Notes: generated by a model not told the origin, from the letters alone. A stretch of DNA of 64,000 nucleotides from Caulobacter vibrioides OR37 (GCF_000372645.1 NZ_APMP01000015.1:23945-87944), one strand, 5' to 3'; counted from the stretch's first letter, positions 52,201-61,344 are shown. Translations and numbers: made by a program.

Positions 52201-52586
52201 CAGACCAGCGCTCCGCCGCCGAACGAGAAGAACGACAGGAAGAAGGAGCTGGCGGCGAAGGCGATCGACAGACCAAAGACGATCTGGATCAGCTTGCGCG
52301 AGCCGCCGGAGGTCTCACCGAACGCCAGGGTCAGGCCCGTGACGATGATGATGATCACCGCGATGATTTTGGCCACCGGCCCTTCGACCGACTCCAGGAT
52401 CTGCTGAAGCGGCTCTTCCCAGGGCATGCCCGACCCGGCCGCCTGAGCCTGGGCGCTGAGCAGGGTGAAGCCCAGGCCCAGGCCGGCGACGACCCAGGGC
52501 TTGAGGTTGGGGAGCCGGTCGCGAAGGCGCGCACGGATGGGCAGGCCGGGCGCATAGGCGCGCGGCAAGGCAAGGCTCGTGGACAC
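52200..52586 (-). CDS. trbC: Conjugal transfer pilin TrbC (VirB2-like)
   Basis: 128 residues from a GTG at 52586, chosen because AGGAG lies eight nt upstream; a TTG at 52607 has none. A long N-terminal signal region (PWVVAGLGLGFTLLSAQAQA-AG), then PWEEPLQQILESVEGPVAK and two hydrophobic helices (IIAVIIIIVTGLTLAFGE; IVFGLSIAFAASSFFLSFF) forming the pilin. Shares one nt with the trbD start. Confidence 0.92.
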   Translation of the reverse strand: MSTSLALPRAYAPGLPIRARLRDRLPNLKPWVVAGLGLGFTLLSAQAQAAGSGMPWEEPLQQILESVEGPVAKIIAVIIIIVTGLTLAFGETSGGSRKLIQIVFGLSIAFAASSFFLSFFSFGGGALV

Positions 52587-52633
52587 GAGACCATCTCCTT
52601 TGAGCAATGTCGGGGGTTGGGGGGCTTAGGGTC

Positions 52634-53587
52634 TCAGGCGGGGCTGAGCTGGTAGGCGCCCGTGGGCGCCTGGCCCTCCAGGCGGACAAGGTCGATGAGG
52701 CGTCGCGCTCGCCCGCGTCCGGCGAGCACGGCGATAAGGTCGATGGTCTCGGCGATCAGGCCGCGCGGCACGGTCACCACCGCTTCCTGAACCAACTGCT
52801 CCAGGCGCAGCAGCGCGCCTAGGGCCGAGCCGGCGTGCAGGGTGGCGACGCCGCCAGGATGGCCCGTCCCCCAGGCCTTGATCAGGTCGAGCGCTTCAGG
52901 CCCGCGCACCTCGCCGATTATGATACGGTCGGGCCGCAGCCGCAGGGCCGAGCGGACGAGTTCGGTGAGGCTGACCATGCCGTCGCAGCTGTTCAGCGCC
53001 ACCTGGTTCTCGGCCGCGCATTTCAGCTCCGGCAGATCCTCCGCGACGATCACCCGATCGCCGGTGCGCGCCATCCTGGCCAGCAGCGTGTTGACCAGGG
53101 TGGTCTTGCCGCTGGAGGTGGGTCCCGCCACGAGAATGTTGGCTTGCGCATCCACCGCATCGGCCAGGACCTGGGCTTGCCGCTCCGTCATCACGCCGTC
53201 GCGGACATAGTCGTCGAAGGCGAAGACGAGGCTGGCGGGCTTGCGGATGGCGAAGGTCGGTGCGGCCACGACCGGCGGCAGCCAGCCCTCGAAGCGCTCG
53301 CCCGTGCCCGGCAACTTGGCCGACAGACGCGGTCGCCCGGGGTGGATCTCGGCGGCGACGTGGTGGGCCACCAGGCGCAGGATGCGTTCGGCGTCCTCGG
53401 GCGTGACCGTCAGGCCAGCGTCGAACTGGCCGCCTTCGAAGCGGTCGACCCACACACGGCCATCGGGGTTGAGCATGACCTCGGCCACGCCGGGGTCTTC
53501 GAGGCGGGCCAGCAGCAGCGGCCCCAGCGCGGTGCGCAGCATCTGGCGGCTGCGTTCGCGTCCAGCTTGATGTTCGGAAAGGTCCAC
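52634..53587 (-). CDS. trbB: Conjugal transfer ATPase TrbB (VirB11-like)
   Basis: 317 residues from a GTG at 53587 with GGGGA upstream. Seen: N-terminal domain [19 protein letters not shown], Walker [17 protein letters not shown] (about residue 152), AspBox EDLPELKC, Walker B-like [18 protein letters not shown] and the His box [16 protein letters not shown]. Hexameric traffic ATPase. First gene of the trb block here; the usual neighbour copG is 2.1 kb away because of an insertion. Confidence 0.96.
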   Translation of the reverse strand: MDLSEHQAGRERSRQMLRTALGPLLLARLEDPGVAEVMLNPDGRVWVDRFEGGQFDAGLTVTPEDAERILRLVAHHVAAEIHPGRPRLSAKLPGTGERFEGWLPPVVAAPTFAIRKPASLVFAFDDYVRDGVMTERQAQVLADAVDAQANILVAGPTSSGKTTLVNTLLARMARTGDRVIVAEDLPELKCAAENQVALNSCDGMVSLTELVRSALRLRPDRIIIGEVRGPEALDLIKAWGTGHPGGVATLHAGSALGALLRLEQLVQEAVVTVPRGLIAETIDLIAVLAGRGRARRLIDLVRLEGQAPTGAYQLSPA

Positions 53588-53830
53588 GGCGGGTCCCCGT
53601 TGCTTACGGGGATGAGTAAGAAGACCTGGAATCCGACGACCTCAACAGCCGAATCCAGCCGTCGGGATTTCGCGCGGTAAAAGGGGAAACGGCGGATCGG
53701 CCCTATCCGCTAGACTTGGAAGGCCCGCCGCCGCCGAGACGCGGGAGCCATCCCGGGGCGAGCGAGTGCAGTGAAGGAGAAGCCCTTCGTCCGGTTCCCA
53801 TGCGACCCGATCTACGGCTAGGCTTGGCCC

Positions 53831-54508
53831 ATGCCGACCAACGCCGCCCTGAAACCCCTCGCCGCGAAGCTCCGCCGCCAGAAGGGCGTCATGGGCGTCC
53901 CCTGGCCCGATCGCGATCTCGTCCCGGCCTGGCGCGCCTTCAACACCTTCGACGACTGGTATGCGTTCGTCGACGCCTTCAGCCTCAACGCCCACACGCC
54001 GCTGAAGCTATCCGAGCGATGGACACGCGTTCAGACGTCCTATCTCTTCGCTTGGCTGTCGCCGGACCACCTCATTGCCGCGGACCTGCTGACCTTCACG
54101 GCGCTGGAGTACGCCGTGGTCGATCGCTATGGCCACCTGACCAAGCCGCGCCCAGTTTATGATCCCAAGAACCCGCACAAGCTGATGCGGACGTCATTCG
54201 GCAAGGCCCTGGACTATATCGTCACCGGCGATGGCCTGACCGACGCCGCCCTGCCCTTCTGCCAGAAACACGGCGGCCAGGTGACCCGGCGGCTCGTACT
54301 AAAGAGCCCCATCCGACCGACCCTGCCCGACATTCGCAATCGCCTGGCCCATGGCGAGCCGCTGGAGCCCGGCCCGACGGCGGGCCTGCCGGAGCTGGTC
54401 CGTGACCTGATCGACTACGCCTACAGGGACTGGCCGCCGCCCAGCGCGCTCCAGCCCTTCGCCGGCGTAGAGCTGGCGCTGCCAGGGCGGGGTATTCCGA
54501 ATGTCTGA
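53831..54508 (+). CDS. HEPN-motif protein, first gene of an inserted pair
   Basis: 225 residues, helical, no signal or membrane segment. TLPDIRNRLAHGEPLE near residue 175 gives Arg-x4-His, the HEPN ribonuclease-type site. Helices upstream (DWYAFVDAFSLNAHTPLKLSE; LTFTALEYAVVDRYG) fit the fold. Its 3' end overlaps the next gene by 8 nt. The pair runs opposite to the trb/tra genes and lies between trbB and copG. Toxin-like role inferred. Confidence 0.65.
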   Translation: MPTNAALKPLAAKLRRQKGVMGVPWPDRDLVPAWRAFNTFDDWYAFVDAFSLNAHTPLKLSERWTRVQTSYLFAWLSPDHLIAADLLTFTALEYAVVDRYGHLTKPRPVYDPKNPHKLMRTSFGKALDYIVTGDGLTDAALPFCQKHGGQVTRRLVLKSPIRPTLPDIRNRLAHGEPLEPGPTAGLPELVRDLIDYAYRDWPPPSALQPFAGVELALPGRGIPNV

Positions 54509-55532
54509 CGACGAAACCTTCGAACTGAGCGCCGAGGACAGGGTCCACATCAATCGAGTGCTCGACCTGGCCGAAGCCTGGGAGAGCCCAGAACCCGTCG
54601 TCGTCGATGGCGTCTGCTTCCACCTGACATGCGATGTCGACAAGGAGGTCTGGAAGCCCCTGCATACCCTCGGGACCTACGGCCAGCGGCAGTCGATGTA
54701 TGGGCCGGAGCTGATCTTCCCATGGACGCCGCCGTGGATCCGCGACTTCATGTCCAAGACCGTCGATGTCATCGACGTCGAGCCGGGCAGCCTGGTCGTG
54801 ATCAGCGTCGTCGGCACCGCGCAGCTGAAGTCGCCCTTCGCCCAGTTTGGCGACGACGACGCCCACAAAGGCAAGCAAGCGCGCATCGTCGTACTGCACG
54901 CCGACAAAACTGTTTCCGAGGCGACCCGCCCGCTGGTGCTGCTGACCGAGGAAGCTACCGATGCCTTCGTCTTCGTCGAGGACTACAGCTCCGCTTACCA
55001 GGCCCTACTGGCACGCCTGGGCGTCCGCGCCGAGATCGAGGACATAAACGAGCTTGTCGATGAGCCGCTGGAAGCATGGCCGGTGCCGTCACCCGATCTC
55101 TCGGAGACCTACAAGCGCGCGATCCTTGCTCTGGTCGAAGGGAACAGCAGCTACGATCCTGCGCCGTATGCCGTGTTCGGCTACCTGATGGCCCGGGCCG
55201 AGGCTGAAGAGCGGCTGCTGGCGCCCGCGGTGCGTGGTCTCCAAGCGGACGAACAACAAGCCCGCTTCAAGGCTGGCAAACGGCAGAAGAGCCGATCGGC
55301 CACTGAAAAGCTGCGACTGATCGCCAAGGCGATCATCGCCCAAAACTCGCAGATCTCTCTGTCTAGATGCGCCCGCATGGTCGAGGAGCAAATCCGCAAC
55401 GATCCCAAATGGACCTTCACGTCAGACGACAAATGGATCGCGCGTCACATCCGCGAACTCTTCGAAAAGCGCGGCGACAGCAAGGAGTACCAACCGCGTC
55501 GTGACCTGCGGGTGGGTACGACCCCGGGTTAG
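54501..55532 (+). CDS. Partner protein of the HEPN gene, 343 aa
   Basis: Starts 8 nt inside the HEPN gene's 3' end, so it is translationally coupled. The N-terminal two thirds are alpha/beta (GSLVVISVVGTAQLKSPFAQFGDDD; ARIVVLHADKTVSEATRPLVLLTEE); the last third is basic and helical (RFKAGKRQKSRSATEKLRLIAKAIIAQNSQISLSRCAR; FTSDDKWIARHIRELFEKRG), suggestive of nucleic-acid binding. Could be an antitoxin or sensor. No family recognised. Confidence 0.65.
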   Translation: MSDDETFELSAEDRVHINRVLDLAEAWESPEPVVVDGVCFHLTCDVDKEVWKPLHTLGTYGQRQSMYGPELIFPWTPPWIRDFMSKTVDVIDVEPGSLVVISVVGTAQLKSPFAQFGDDDAHKGKQARIVVLHADKTVSEATRPLVLLTEEATDAFVFVEDYSSAYQALLARLGVRAEIEDINELVDEPLEAWPVPSPDLSETYKRAILALVEGNSSYDPAPYAVFGYLMARAEAEERLLAPAVRGLQADEQQARFKAGKRQKSRSATEKLRLIAKAIIAQNSQISLSRCARMVEEQIRNDPKWTFTSDDKWIARHIRELFEKRGDSKEYQPRRDLRVGTTPG

Positions 55533-55612
55533 GGGGACACGGACTCGGTCATGGCCTGTGCAGGTTCAAGAAATCCTTCAAGCAGGGCAGAGCCACTTGA
55601 AGGAAGCCCCAC

Positions 55613-55696
55613 ATGACCCCAGAACACATCACCGCCCTGGCCTCGCTCGTCACCGCCACGGCCGCCCTGGTCTGGGCGGTGCGGCGCCGGAAGTGA
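55613..55696 (+). CDS. 27-aa membrane peptide
   Basis: ATG at 55613 with AAGGAAG about 8 nt upstream. One hydrophobic helix (ALASLVTATAALVWA) and a basic end (VRRRK). The LVWA-x-RR ending matches the peptide at 24271-24369 of the same element. Lies downstream of the HEPN pair and close to the copG stop (convergent). Confidence 0.5.
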   Translation: MTPEHITALASLVTATAALVWAVRRRK

Positions 55697-55713
55697 GGAT
55701 GGCCTGTTCAGGG

Positions 55714-56127
55714 CTATTGCTCGTCGCCGTCGGCCTCTTCCAGAATCTCGCCGCGCAACAGGCGCCCGGACGCCAGGCGCCGCGACAGGGCCTCCAGGAA
55801 CCCGACATATCGCTCGTGCCCCTTGGCGTTCTGCGCCTTCTGATCTCCTCCGGACAGGGTTGGCGTCGCGGTCAACCAGGCCTTCACGAACAGAGCGATG
55901 GCTTCGTTGGAAATGGTGACGTCCCGCGCCAGCCGCTCCATTTCCCGTGTGATCCGGTCGAGGCGGCGCGTGATCGCCGCTTCGGCCATCTCCTCACCGT
56001 CCGGCGACAGGTAGGCCGCCACGGCGGCCTGCACGATCTCGGACTTGGACCTGCGCATGCGCCGTGAAGCCGCGTCCAGGGCCAGGGAAAGATCCCTGGC
56101 CATGAACACCTTCGTCTGGACCTTCAC
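55714..56127 (-). CDS. CopG-family ribbon-helix-helix protein of the tra operon
   Basis: 137 residues from a GTG at 56127. N-terminal ribbon-helix-helix: MKVQTKVFMARDLSLALDAASRRMRRSKSEIVQAAVAAYLS. A helical middle (ITRRLDRITREMERLARDVTISNEAIALFVKAWL) follows, then a polar tail. In this ICE class it is found next to traG and probably autoregulates or helps relaxosome docking. Its start overlaps the traG stop by 4 nt. Confidence 0.88.
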   Translation of the reverse strand: MKVQTKVFMARDLSLALDAASRRMRRSKSEIVQAAVAAYLSPDGEEMAEAAITRRLDRITREMERLARDVTISNEAIALFVKAWLTATPTLSGGDQKAQNAKGHERYVGFLEALSRRLASGRLLRGEILEEADGDEQ

Positions 56128-58076
56128 AGCGGGATTCCGTCGTCAGGATCCAGGGCCGCGATGCGCGCCGCCGCCCGGAACCGGCGGGACTGTTCGGCCT
56201 GAACGCCATCATCACTTTCGAGATCCAGGTCCAGCTCGACCTCGGCCGGCTCGACGGGGATGATCGTCTCCGGCGGGTCGAGTTCAGGCTCGATCTTCAG
56301 GCCGCCCTCGTCGTCGACGTCGCCATGACCCTTTTCGGGCGCGCTCTTGGCCACGATCGTCGACACCCATTCGGAGACCTCCGCGGGCAGAAGGATCGCG
56401 GGCTTGTCCGGCGGCGGCGCAATGCGGGCGGCCAGTTCGCGGTCGACATAGTAGCGCGCCTTCTTGGCCCGGATCGGCGCGACGCCCGACACCTGGACGA
56501 TCGCCTCGTCGGCGGGGAGTTGCATCACCTCGCCCGGAGTCAGCAAAGGCCTGGCCGTCTCCTGGCGGCTGACCATCAGATGGCCGAGCCAGGGCGATAG
56601 CCGGTGCCCGGCGTAGTTCTTCATCGCCCGCATCTCGGTCGCGGTGCCGAGACTGTCGCTGATCCGCCGGGCGGTCCGTTCGTCGTTCGTCGAGAACGCG
56701 ACCCGGACGTGGCAGTTGTCGAGGATGGAATTGTTCTCGCCGTAGGCCTTGGCGATCTGATTGAGGCTTTGGGCGATCAAGAAGGCCTTGATGCGATAGC
56801 CGGCCATGAAGGCCATCGACTGCTCGAAGAAGTCGAGCCGACCGAGCGCCGGAAACTCGTCCAGCATCATCAACAGCTGGGGCCGATGGCGCGCGGTTTC
56901 CAAGCCCTCGGTGAGCCGTCGGCCGATCTGATTGAGGATCAGCCGGATCAGCGGCCGCGTGCGGCTGATGTCCGACGGGGGAACCACCAGATAGAGCGAG
57001 ACAGGACGTCCCGGCGTCACCAGGTCGTCGATCCGCCAGTCGCAGCGGGCGGTCACGGCCGACACGATCGGATCCCGGTAGAGGCCCAGGAAGCTCATCG
57101 CGGTCGACAACACCCCCGACCGCTCGTTCTCGCTCTTGTTTAGAAGTTCGCGCGCGGCGCTGGCGACGACCGGGTGGACGCGGTCGCCGAGATGGGGCGT
57201 GGCCATCATGGCCCGCAGCGTCGCCTCGATCGTCCGGCGGGGATCGGCCAGGAAGTTGGCCACGCCCGTCAGCGTCTTGTCGGGCTCGGCATAGAGGACG
57301 TGAAGGATCGCCCCGACCAGCAGGCTGTGGCTGGTCTTGTCCCAGTGCGACCGACGCTCTAGCGCGCCATCTGGATCGACCAGGATGTCGGCGATGTTCT
57401 GCACATCCCGGACTTCGGTCGCCCCTTTGCGCACCTCCAGCAGCGGATTGTAGGCGCTGGACTGCGGATTGGTCGGATCGAACAGCAGGACCGGACCGAT
57501 CTTGGCCCTGAAGCCTGCGGTCAGCTGCCAATTCTCGCCCTTGATGTCGTGGATCACCGCCGACCCGGCCCAGGTCAAAAGGCTGGGCACCACAAGGCCG
57601 ACGCCCTTGCCGGATCGCGTTGGCGCAAAGCACAGGACATGCTCGGGGCCATCGTGGCGAAGATAGTGTTCGCCCAGCCGGCCCAGGACGACTCCGTCCG
57701 GGCCAAGCAGTCCGGCGACCTTGGCGTCGCCCTCGGTGGCCCACCGCGCCGAGCCGTAGGTGGTGACCTTCTTGGCTTCGCGCGCGCGCCAGATCGACAT
57801 GCCGATGGCGACGAAGATGGCGGCGACCGTGCCGCCGGCCGCCATGAACGCGCCGCGCGCGAACACGCCGGGCGCATAGGCCTCGTAGACGAACCACCAG
57901 AAGAAGAAGGCCGGCGGCGGATAGATCGGCCATCGGCCGAGGTAGAACCATGCCGGTCCAAGTTGCGGCTGAAACCCCAGCCGCCAGGCCGTCCATTCAG
58001 TCGCCAGCCAGACGCCGGCCAAGGCCAAGAGGCCGACGACCAGGATCTGGCCCCAGAGGATCTTCGTTCCACTCAT
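56124..58076 (-). CDS. traG: Type IV coupling protein TraG (VirD4-like)
   Basis: 650 residues. Two or three N-terminal membrane helices (ILVVGLLALAGVWLATEW; FFFWWFVYEAYAP; FMAAGGTVAAIFVAIGM), then the TraG/VirD4 ATPase: Walker A FAPTRSGKGVGLVVPSLL (about residue 150), Walker B RPQLLMMLDEFPALGRLD, and IAQSLNQIAKAYGENNSILDN. It docks the relaxosome to the secretion channel. An acidic C-terminal tail (PEPAEVELDLDLESDDG-like) ends the protein. Confidence 0.96.
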   Translation of the reverse strand: MSGTKILWGQILVVGLLALAGVWLATEWTAWRLGFQPQLGPAWFYLGRWPIYPPPAFFFWWFVYEAYAPGVFARGAFMAAGGTVAAIFVAIGMSIWRAREAKKVTTYGSARWATEGDAKVAGLLGPDGVVLGRLGEHYLRHDGPEHVLCFAPTRSGKGVGLVVPSLLTWAGSAVIHDIKGENWQLTAGFRAKIGPVLLFDPTNPQSSAYNPLLEVRKGATEVRDVQNIADILVDPDGALERRSHWDKTSHSLLVGAILHVLYAEPDKTLTGVANFLADPRRTIEATLRAMMATPHLGDRVHPVVASAARELLNKSENERSGVLSTAMSFLGLYRDPIVSAVTARCDWRIDDLVTPGRPVSLYLVVPPSDISRTRPLIRLILNQIGRRLTEGLETARHRPQLLMMLDEFPALGRLDFFEQSMAFMAGYRIKAFLIAQSLNQIAKAYGENNSILDNCHVRVAFSTNDERTARRISDSLGTATEMRAMKNYAGHRLSPWLGHLMVSRQETARPLLTPGEVMQLPADEAIVQVSGVAPIRAKKARYYVDRELAARIAPPPDKPAILLPAEVSEWVSTIVAKSAPEKGHGDVDDEGGLKIEPELDPPETIIPVEPAEVELDLDLESDDGVQAEQSRRFRAAARIAALDPDDGIPL

Positions 58077-58091
58077 GGAGGGGACTCGCTG

Positions 58092-59801
58092 TCAAAGCCC
58101 TCTCCCCCGCTTTCGTCCGAGCGCCCAATCGACCCCTCCTCCCGGGGTCATCGTTCCTGTCACCGCCTGCCCGAGGCGGTCGTCCAAGGTCCTGGTCCAG
58201 GGCACGAGCTGGAACCCAAGGCCGTCGTCGATCATGGCGAACCGGCCCGAGGCGAGATCCACGCGCTGCCGGTAGACGCCCTGGACGAGGTCGCCCGCCT
58301 TGGCCTCGCTGTAGGCCCCGGCCGCTTCCGCCTTGAGGTTGCCGCCGACGCGCTCGAGTTCCTCCGCGCGCAGCAGGGCGAGCAGGCCGGGCCTAGGACG
58401 GCCGGCCCGGTCGGCCAGGCCCAGACGCTGCAGGTGCGCGCGGCGGTCTTCCAGGGCCGCGCGGACCTCCTGCCCAAAGCCGTGCCCGGCCAAGAGCGAC
58501 GGGTCCCTGACGACCAGCTGACGGTCGAGCCAGGTGGCCCCGGAGGCGGTGATCTGCTGCCCGATCGACAGGTCCGCGCGATGGACCAGGTCGAGCACGG
58601 GCTTGGCGCCCTCGACAGCCGGTAGCCGGATCTCGACCAGGCCGCCGATCGGCGTATCCCCCGTCGCCTCCAGGTCGCGAAACCGGAAATGGTGCAGCCG
58701 TCCGTCGACGCCGTCGACCACCACATAGGCCTGCCCGCTCAGCTCGTCGTGCAAGCCCCGGTCGGACAACCGCCCAATCAGCGGGGCATCGAGATCCTCG
58801 CCTCGAATCCGAAGGTCCGCGGGATCGCGATCCCGCCCCCAGGCCTTGTGCAGGGTCTTGATGATGTCGCCACGTTCGCCCAGGGCGCGCAGGCGCGCCT
58901 CCAGGTCCTCATCCAGCCGCCAGCGCCCGTCAGTTCCCTCGGCGAGACCGAGCTTCTCGAGGAACCGCGCCCGACCGATCAGGCGCAGCTGACCTTGGTC
59001 GGTCGGGCCGTCCGGCCGCAGATCGGCCAGGCCGTCGGGCCCCAGCCGGTCCCGCAGCTTCCGGTCCAGGCTTGTCCAGCGTTCGGCCTCGACCTCGCGG
59101 TCCAGGCTGGCGGCCACCTCCGCCGGCGTCCGCGGCCCCAGTTCCAGGGACACGAGCGCCTCGGCGCGGTGACGCAGGCCCTGGGCGATGTAGTCGCGAT
59201 CGATCACCAGGTCCTTGCCATCGGCCGCGACGCCTCGGATGAGCACATGGACGTGGGGGTGCTCGGTGTTCCAATGGTCGACCGCGACCCAGTCCAGGCG
59301 TGTCCCCAGATCCTTCTCGGCCTGGGCCATCAGCTCGCGGGTAGTGGCGCGCAGGTCGTCCAGCGCCGCGGCGTCCTCGGGCGAAACGATGAAGCGGAAG
59401 TGATGCCGGTCCCCCTCGCACCGCTCGGCGAAGGCGTCGTGGTCGGCCGCTCCGTCACGGTCGAACATCTCGGCGGGTGCGCCGTCCCGGGTGACCCCCT
59501 CCCGGCGCAGATAGCCCATGTGCTTAGCCAGCGGCGCCGCGCGATACCGAGCACCGCCATGCCGGACGATCCGGGCCTTGATGATCACCCGGCGATTGCT
59601 CACCGACGACCGACCGCTGGCGTCACGACCGCGTCCAGACCGTCGGATGCGCCCCCTGCCCTTCAGGTCCAGCGCGCCCTGCCCGCTCTTGCGGCTGGCG
59701 GCGAGAACCTCCCGGACGAAGCTGCGGGCGCGCCCCATATTCGCCGCGCCGCGATCGCCGATCCGGCCCAGCCGCAGGAAGAAGTCCTGATCGTCAGACA
59801 T
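58092..59801 (-). CDS. Relaxase / mobilization nuclease (DUF3363, VirD2-like)
   Basis: 569 residues from the ATG at 59801 (MSDDQDFFLRLGRIGDRGAANMGRAR). The catalytic metal-binding His triad appears as DHWNTEHPHVHVLIRG (about residue 172). Upstream NRRVIIKARIVRHGGARYRAAPLAKHMGYL probably carries the nicking tyrosines. The C-terminal DUF3363 part is typical of this trb ICE family. It nicks oriT and leads the strand into the recipient; the oriT-like region lies immediately upstream. Confidence 0.93.
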   Translation of the reverse strand: MSDDQDFFLRLGRIGDRGAANMGRARSFVREVLAASRKSGQGALDLKGRGRIRRSGRGRDASGRSSVSNRRVIIKARIVRHGGARYRAAPLAKHMGYLRREGVTRDGAPAEMFDRDGAADHDAFAERCEGDRHHFRFIVSPEDAAALDDLRATTRELMAQAEKDLGTRLDWVAVDHWNTEHPHVHVLIRGVAADGKDLVIDRDYIAQGLRHRAEALVSLELGPRTPAEVAASLDREVEAERWTSLDRKLRDRLGPDGLADLRPDGPTDQGQLRLIGRARFLEKLGLAEGTDGRWRLDEDLEARLRALGERGDIIKTLHKAWGRDRDPADLRIRGEDLDAPLIGRLSDRGLHDELSGQAYVVVDGVDGRLHHFRFRDLEATGDTPIGGLVEIRLPAVEGAKPVLDLVHRADLSIGQQITASGATWLDRQLVVRDPSLLAGHGFGQEVRAALEDRRAHLQRLGLADRAGRPRPGLLALLRAEELERVGGNLKAEAAGAYSEAKAGDLVQGVYRQRVDLASGRFAMIDDGLGFQLVPWTRTLDDRLGQAVTGTMTPGGGVDWALGRKRGRGL

Positions 59802-60026
59802 TGGGGCCATCGAACCGGCTGGTCCCGGACAAACTCCTGAAAACATTCAGGAAGGTGGAAAAGCCGGGACCTTGGCGGTGAACGCGGTCCCGGAAATTCT
59901 TCAACACCATCAAGGCCTTGGACCAATCTGGTCCCGGCCCTTTTATCTCGCCATCTTCGCCGAGGTCGCAAACCCTCCCCCAGCGACCTCCCTTCCCCCC
60001 CTTCTCCCGGCTCAAGGATCGCCCGA
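59802..60026. other. oriT-like region upstream of the relaxase gene
   Basis: Contains four GGTCCCGG octamers: direct at 59821, 59886 and 59930, inverted at 59864. The inverted pair 59864-59871/59886-59893 frames a 14-nt loop, and TCCTGAA-AACA-TTCAGGA (59835-59852) is a perfect 7-bp hairpin. The nic site cannot be fixed by eye. Confidence 0.55.
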
Positions 60027-60836
60027 TCACCGCGGCGCGCCCTGGACAAAGAGGCCATCGCCGCGCGCGTCTTCCGCGCTGGGACCGGGCTTCGCGAACA
60101 AACCCGCCACGCGCCAATCCTTGACAGCCGCGCCTCCCGCGGAGCGCGGCGCGGCCGCGATCGTCCGCTCGACTTCGGTGACATAGTTCACCGTCTCCGC
60201 TGGCAGACGACGACGACCGGCGAGCGCATCGGCATAGCGCCCTGGGCCAGCGTTGTACGCCGCCAGGAAGCCATCGCGGCCGAATTGGTCGAAGAGCTGG
60301 CGCAGGTACGCCGAGCCGGCCAGCACATTGGCGCGGCGATCGAAAGGATCGTCACCGAGACCATGTTGCGCGGTCAGGGCGCGCCAAGTGTCGGGCATCA
60401 GCTGCATCAACCCCATCGCGCCCTTGGTCGAGACGGCGCGCGCATTTCCTCGGCTTTCGGCCCGGATCACCGCCAGAATCCAGCTCGCCGGGAGCCCGAA
60501 CCGACCCGCGGCCTCGTCGACGATGCTGTTGGCGGGAGCGTCGATGTCCTGCGCCAGCACGCGCCCTTGGGACGGCGTCGCCGCTGTTGTCGAGACGACC
60601 ACCGCGAGCACGCAGGCGGCCAGGATCGAGCCCCCTGGCCGTGCAGCCCGAACAGATGTCCCGAAATCCGCAAGCGTGCGGCCGTGCTCGCCACCGTCAA
60701 GGAAAGCGCGCCAGGCGCGCCGGCCTACCGGCCGTCCTTGACCGCGTCTGCGCGCGACCGCTGCCGCGGCCTTGGTCGGGACGAGGAAAGATCTGGTCGG
60801 CGGGTCGAACAAGGAAAGAAGGAGCACGCGCACCAT
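60027..60836 (-). CDS. Lytic transglycosylase (SLT domain)
   Basis: 269 residues, of which the first 95 include a basic region and a hydrophobic stretch (SILAACVLAVVVSTTAATPSQG) acting as signal or anchor. SLT domain: FGLPASWILAVIRAESRGNARAVSTKGAMGLMQLMPDTW (catalytic Glu in AESRG), GSAYLRQLFDQFG, LAAYNAGPGRYADA. It opens the cell wall for the transfer channel. The reading frame overlaps the traF end closely (1 nt apart). Confidence 0.9.
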   Translation of the reverse strand: MVRVLLLSLFDPPTRSFLVPTKAAAAVARRRGQGRPVGRRAWRAFLDGGEHGRTLADFGTSVRAARPGGSILAACVLAVVVSTTAATPSQGRVLAQDIDAPANSIVDEAAGRFGLPASWILAVIRAESRGNARAVSTKGAMGLMQLMPDTWRALTAQHGLGDDPFDRRANVLAGSAYLRQLFDQFGRDGFLAAYNAGPGRYADALAGRRRLPAETVNYVTEVERTIAAAPRSAGGAAVKDWRVAGLFAKPGPSAEDARGDGLFVQGAPR

Positions 60837-60837
60837 G

Positions 60838-61344
60838 TCAGCGCTCCCAGGTCCAAAGCGGCGTCAAGCGGCCGACGACGGTCTGGCGCGGCAGAGGGCC
60901 GAAGTAGCGCCCGTCGAGACTTCTCGGGTCGGCGTTCAGCAGGAAGATCTCGCCGGGTCCCAGGTGGCGGCAGAGCGTCGATGCGGTCAACGTGCGCCCC
61001 AGCCGATCACGATCCAGGACACGCGCGACGGCGACCCCGTCGATATGGACCACGCCGGCCTGGATGCAGACCGATTGCCCTTTCACCGCCGCGATCCGTT
61101 TGATCAGCGGCACGTTGAGCGGCAGGTAGCGCCGTGACGCCATCCACCGCGCCAGGTCCATCGGCGGCCGAACCAGAGCCAGATCCCCGGCCCTCGGCGC
61201 CCTTCCGTCCAGCCAGTAGAACCCCAGCGGCGCGCTGGCCGTCGTGTTCAGGATCAAGCGCTTCTCGAACGCCGCGACAACCGGCGCCACGACGAGCGCG
61301 CAGCTGGTCACCATCGCTGCGACGATGAACGACCAGCCCTTCAT
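60838..61344 (-). CDS. traF: Conjugative signal peptidase TraF (S26 family)
   Basis: 168 residues from the ATG at 61344; longer open frame upstream is spurious. Membrane helix MKGWSFIVAAMVTSCALVVAPVV, serine box NTTASAPLGFYWLDG (catalytic Ser), and LNVPLIKRIAAVKGQSVCI (catalytic Lys), followed by PGEIFLLNADPRSLDGRYFGPL. In RP4, TraF cyclises the TrbC pilin; a TrbC-type pilin is encoded here. Starts 4 nt inside the DUF2840 gene end. Confidence 0.93.
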   Translation of the reverse strand: MKGWSFIVAAMVTSCALVVAPVVAAFEKRLILNTTASAPLGFYWLDGRAPRAGDLALVRPPMDLARWMASRRYLPLNVPLIKRIAAVKGQSVCIQAGVVHIDGVAVARVLDRDRLGRTLTASTLCRHLGPGEIFLLNADPRSLDGRYFGPLPRQTVVGRLTPLWTWER

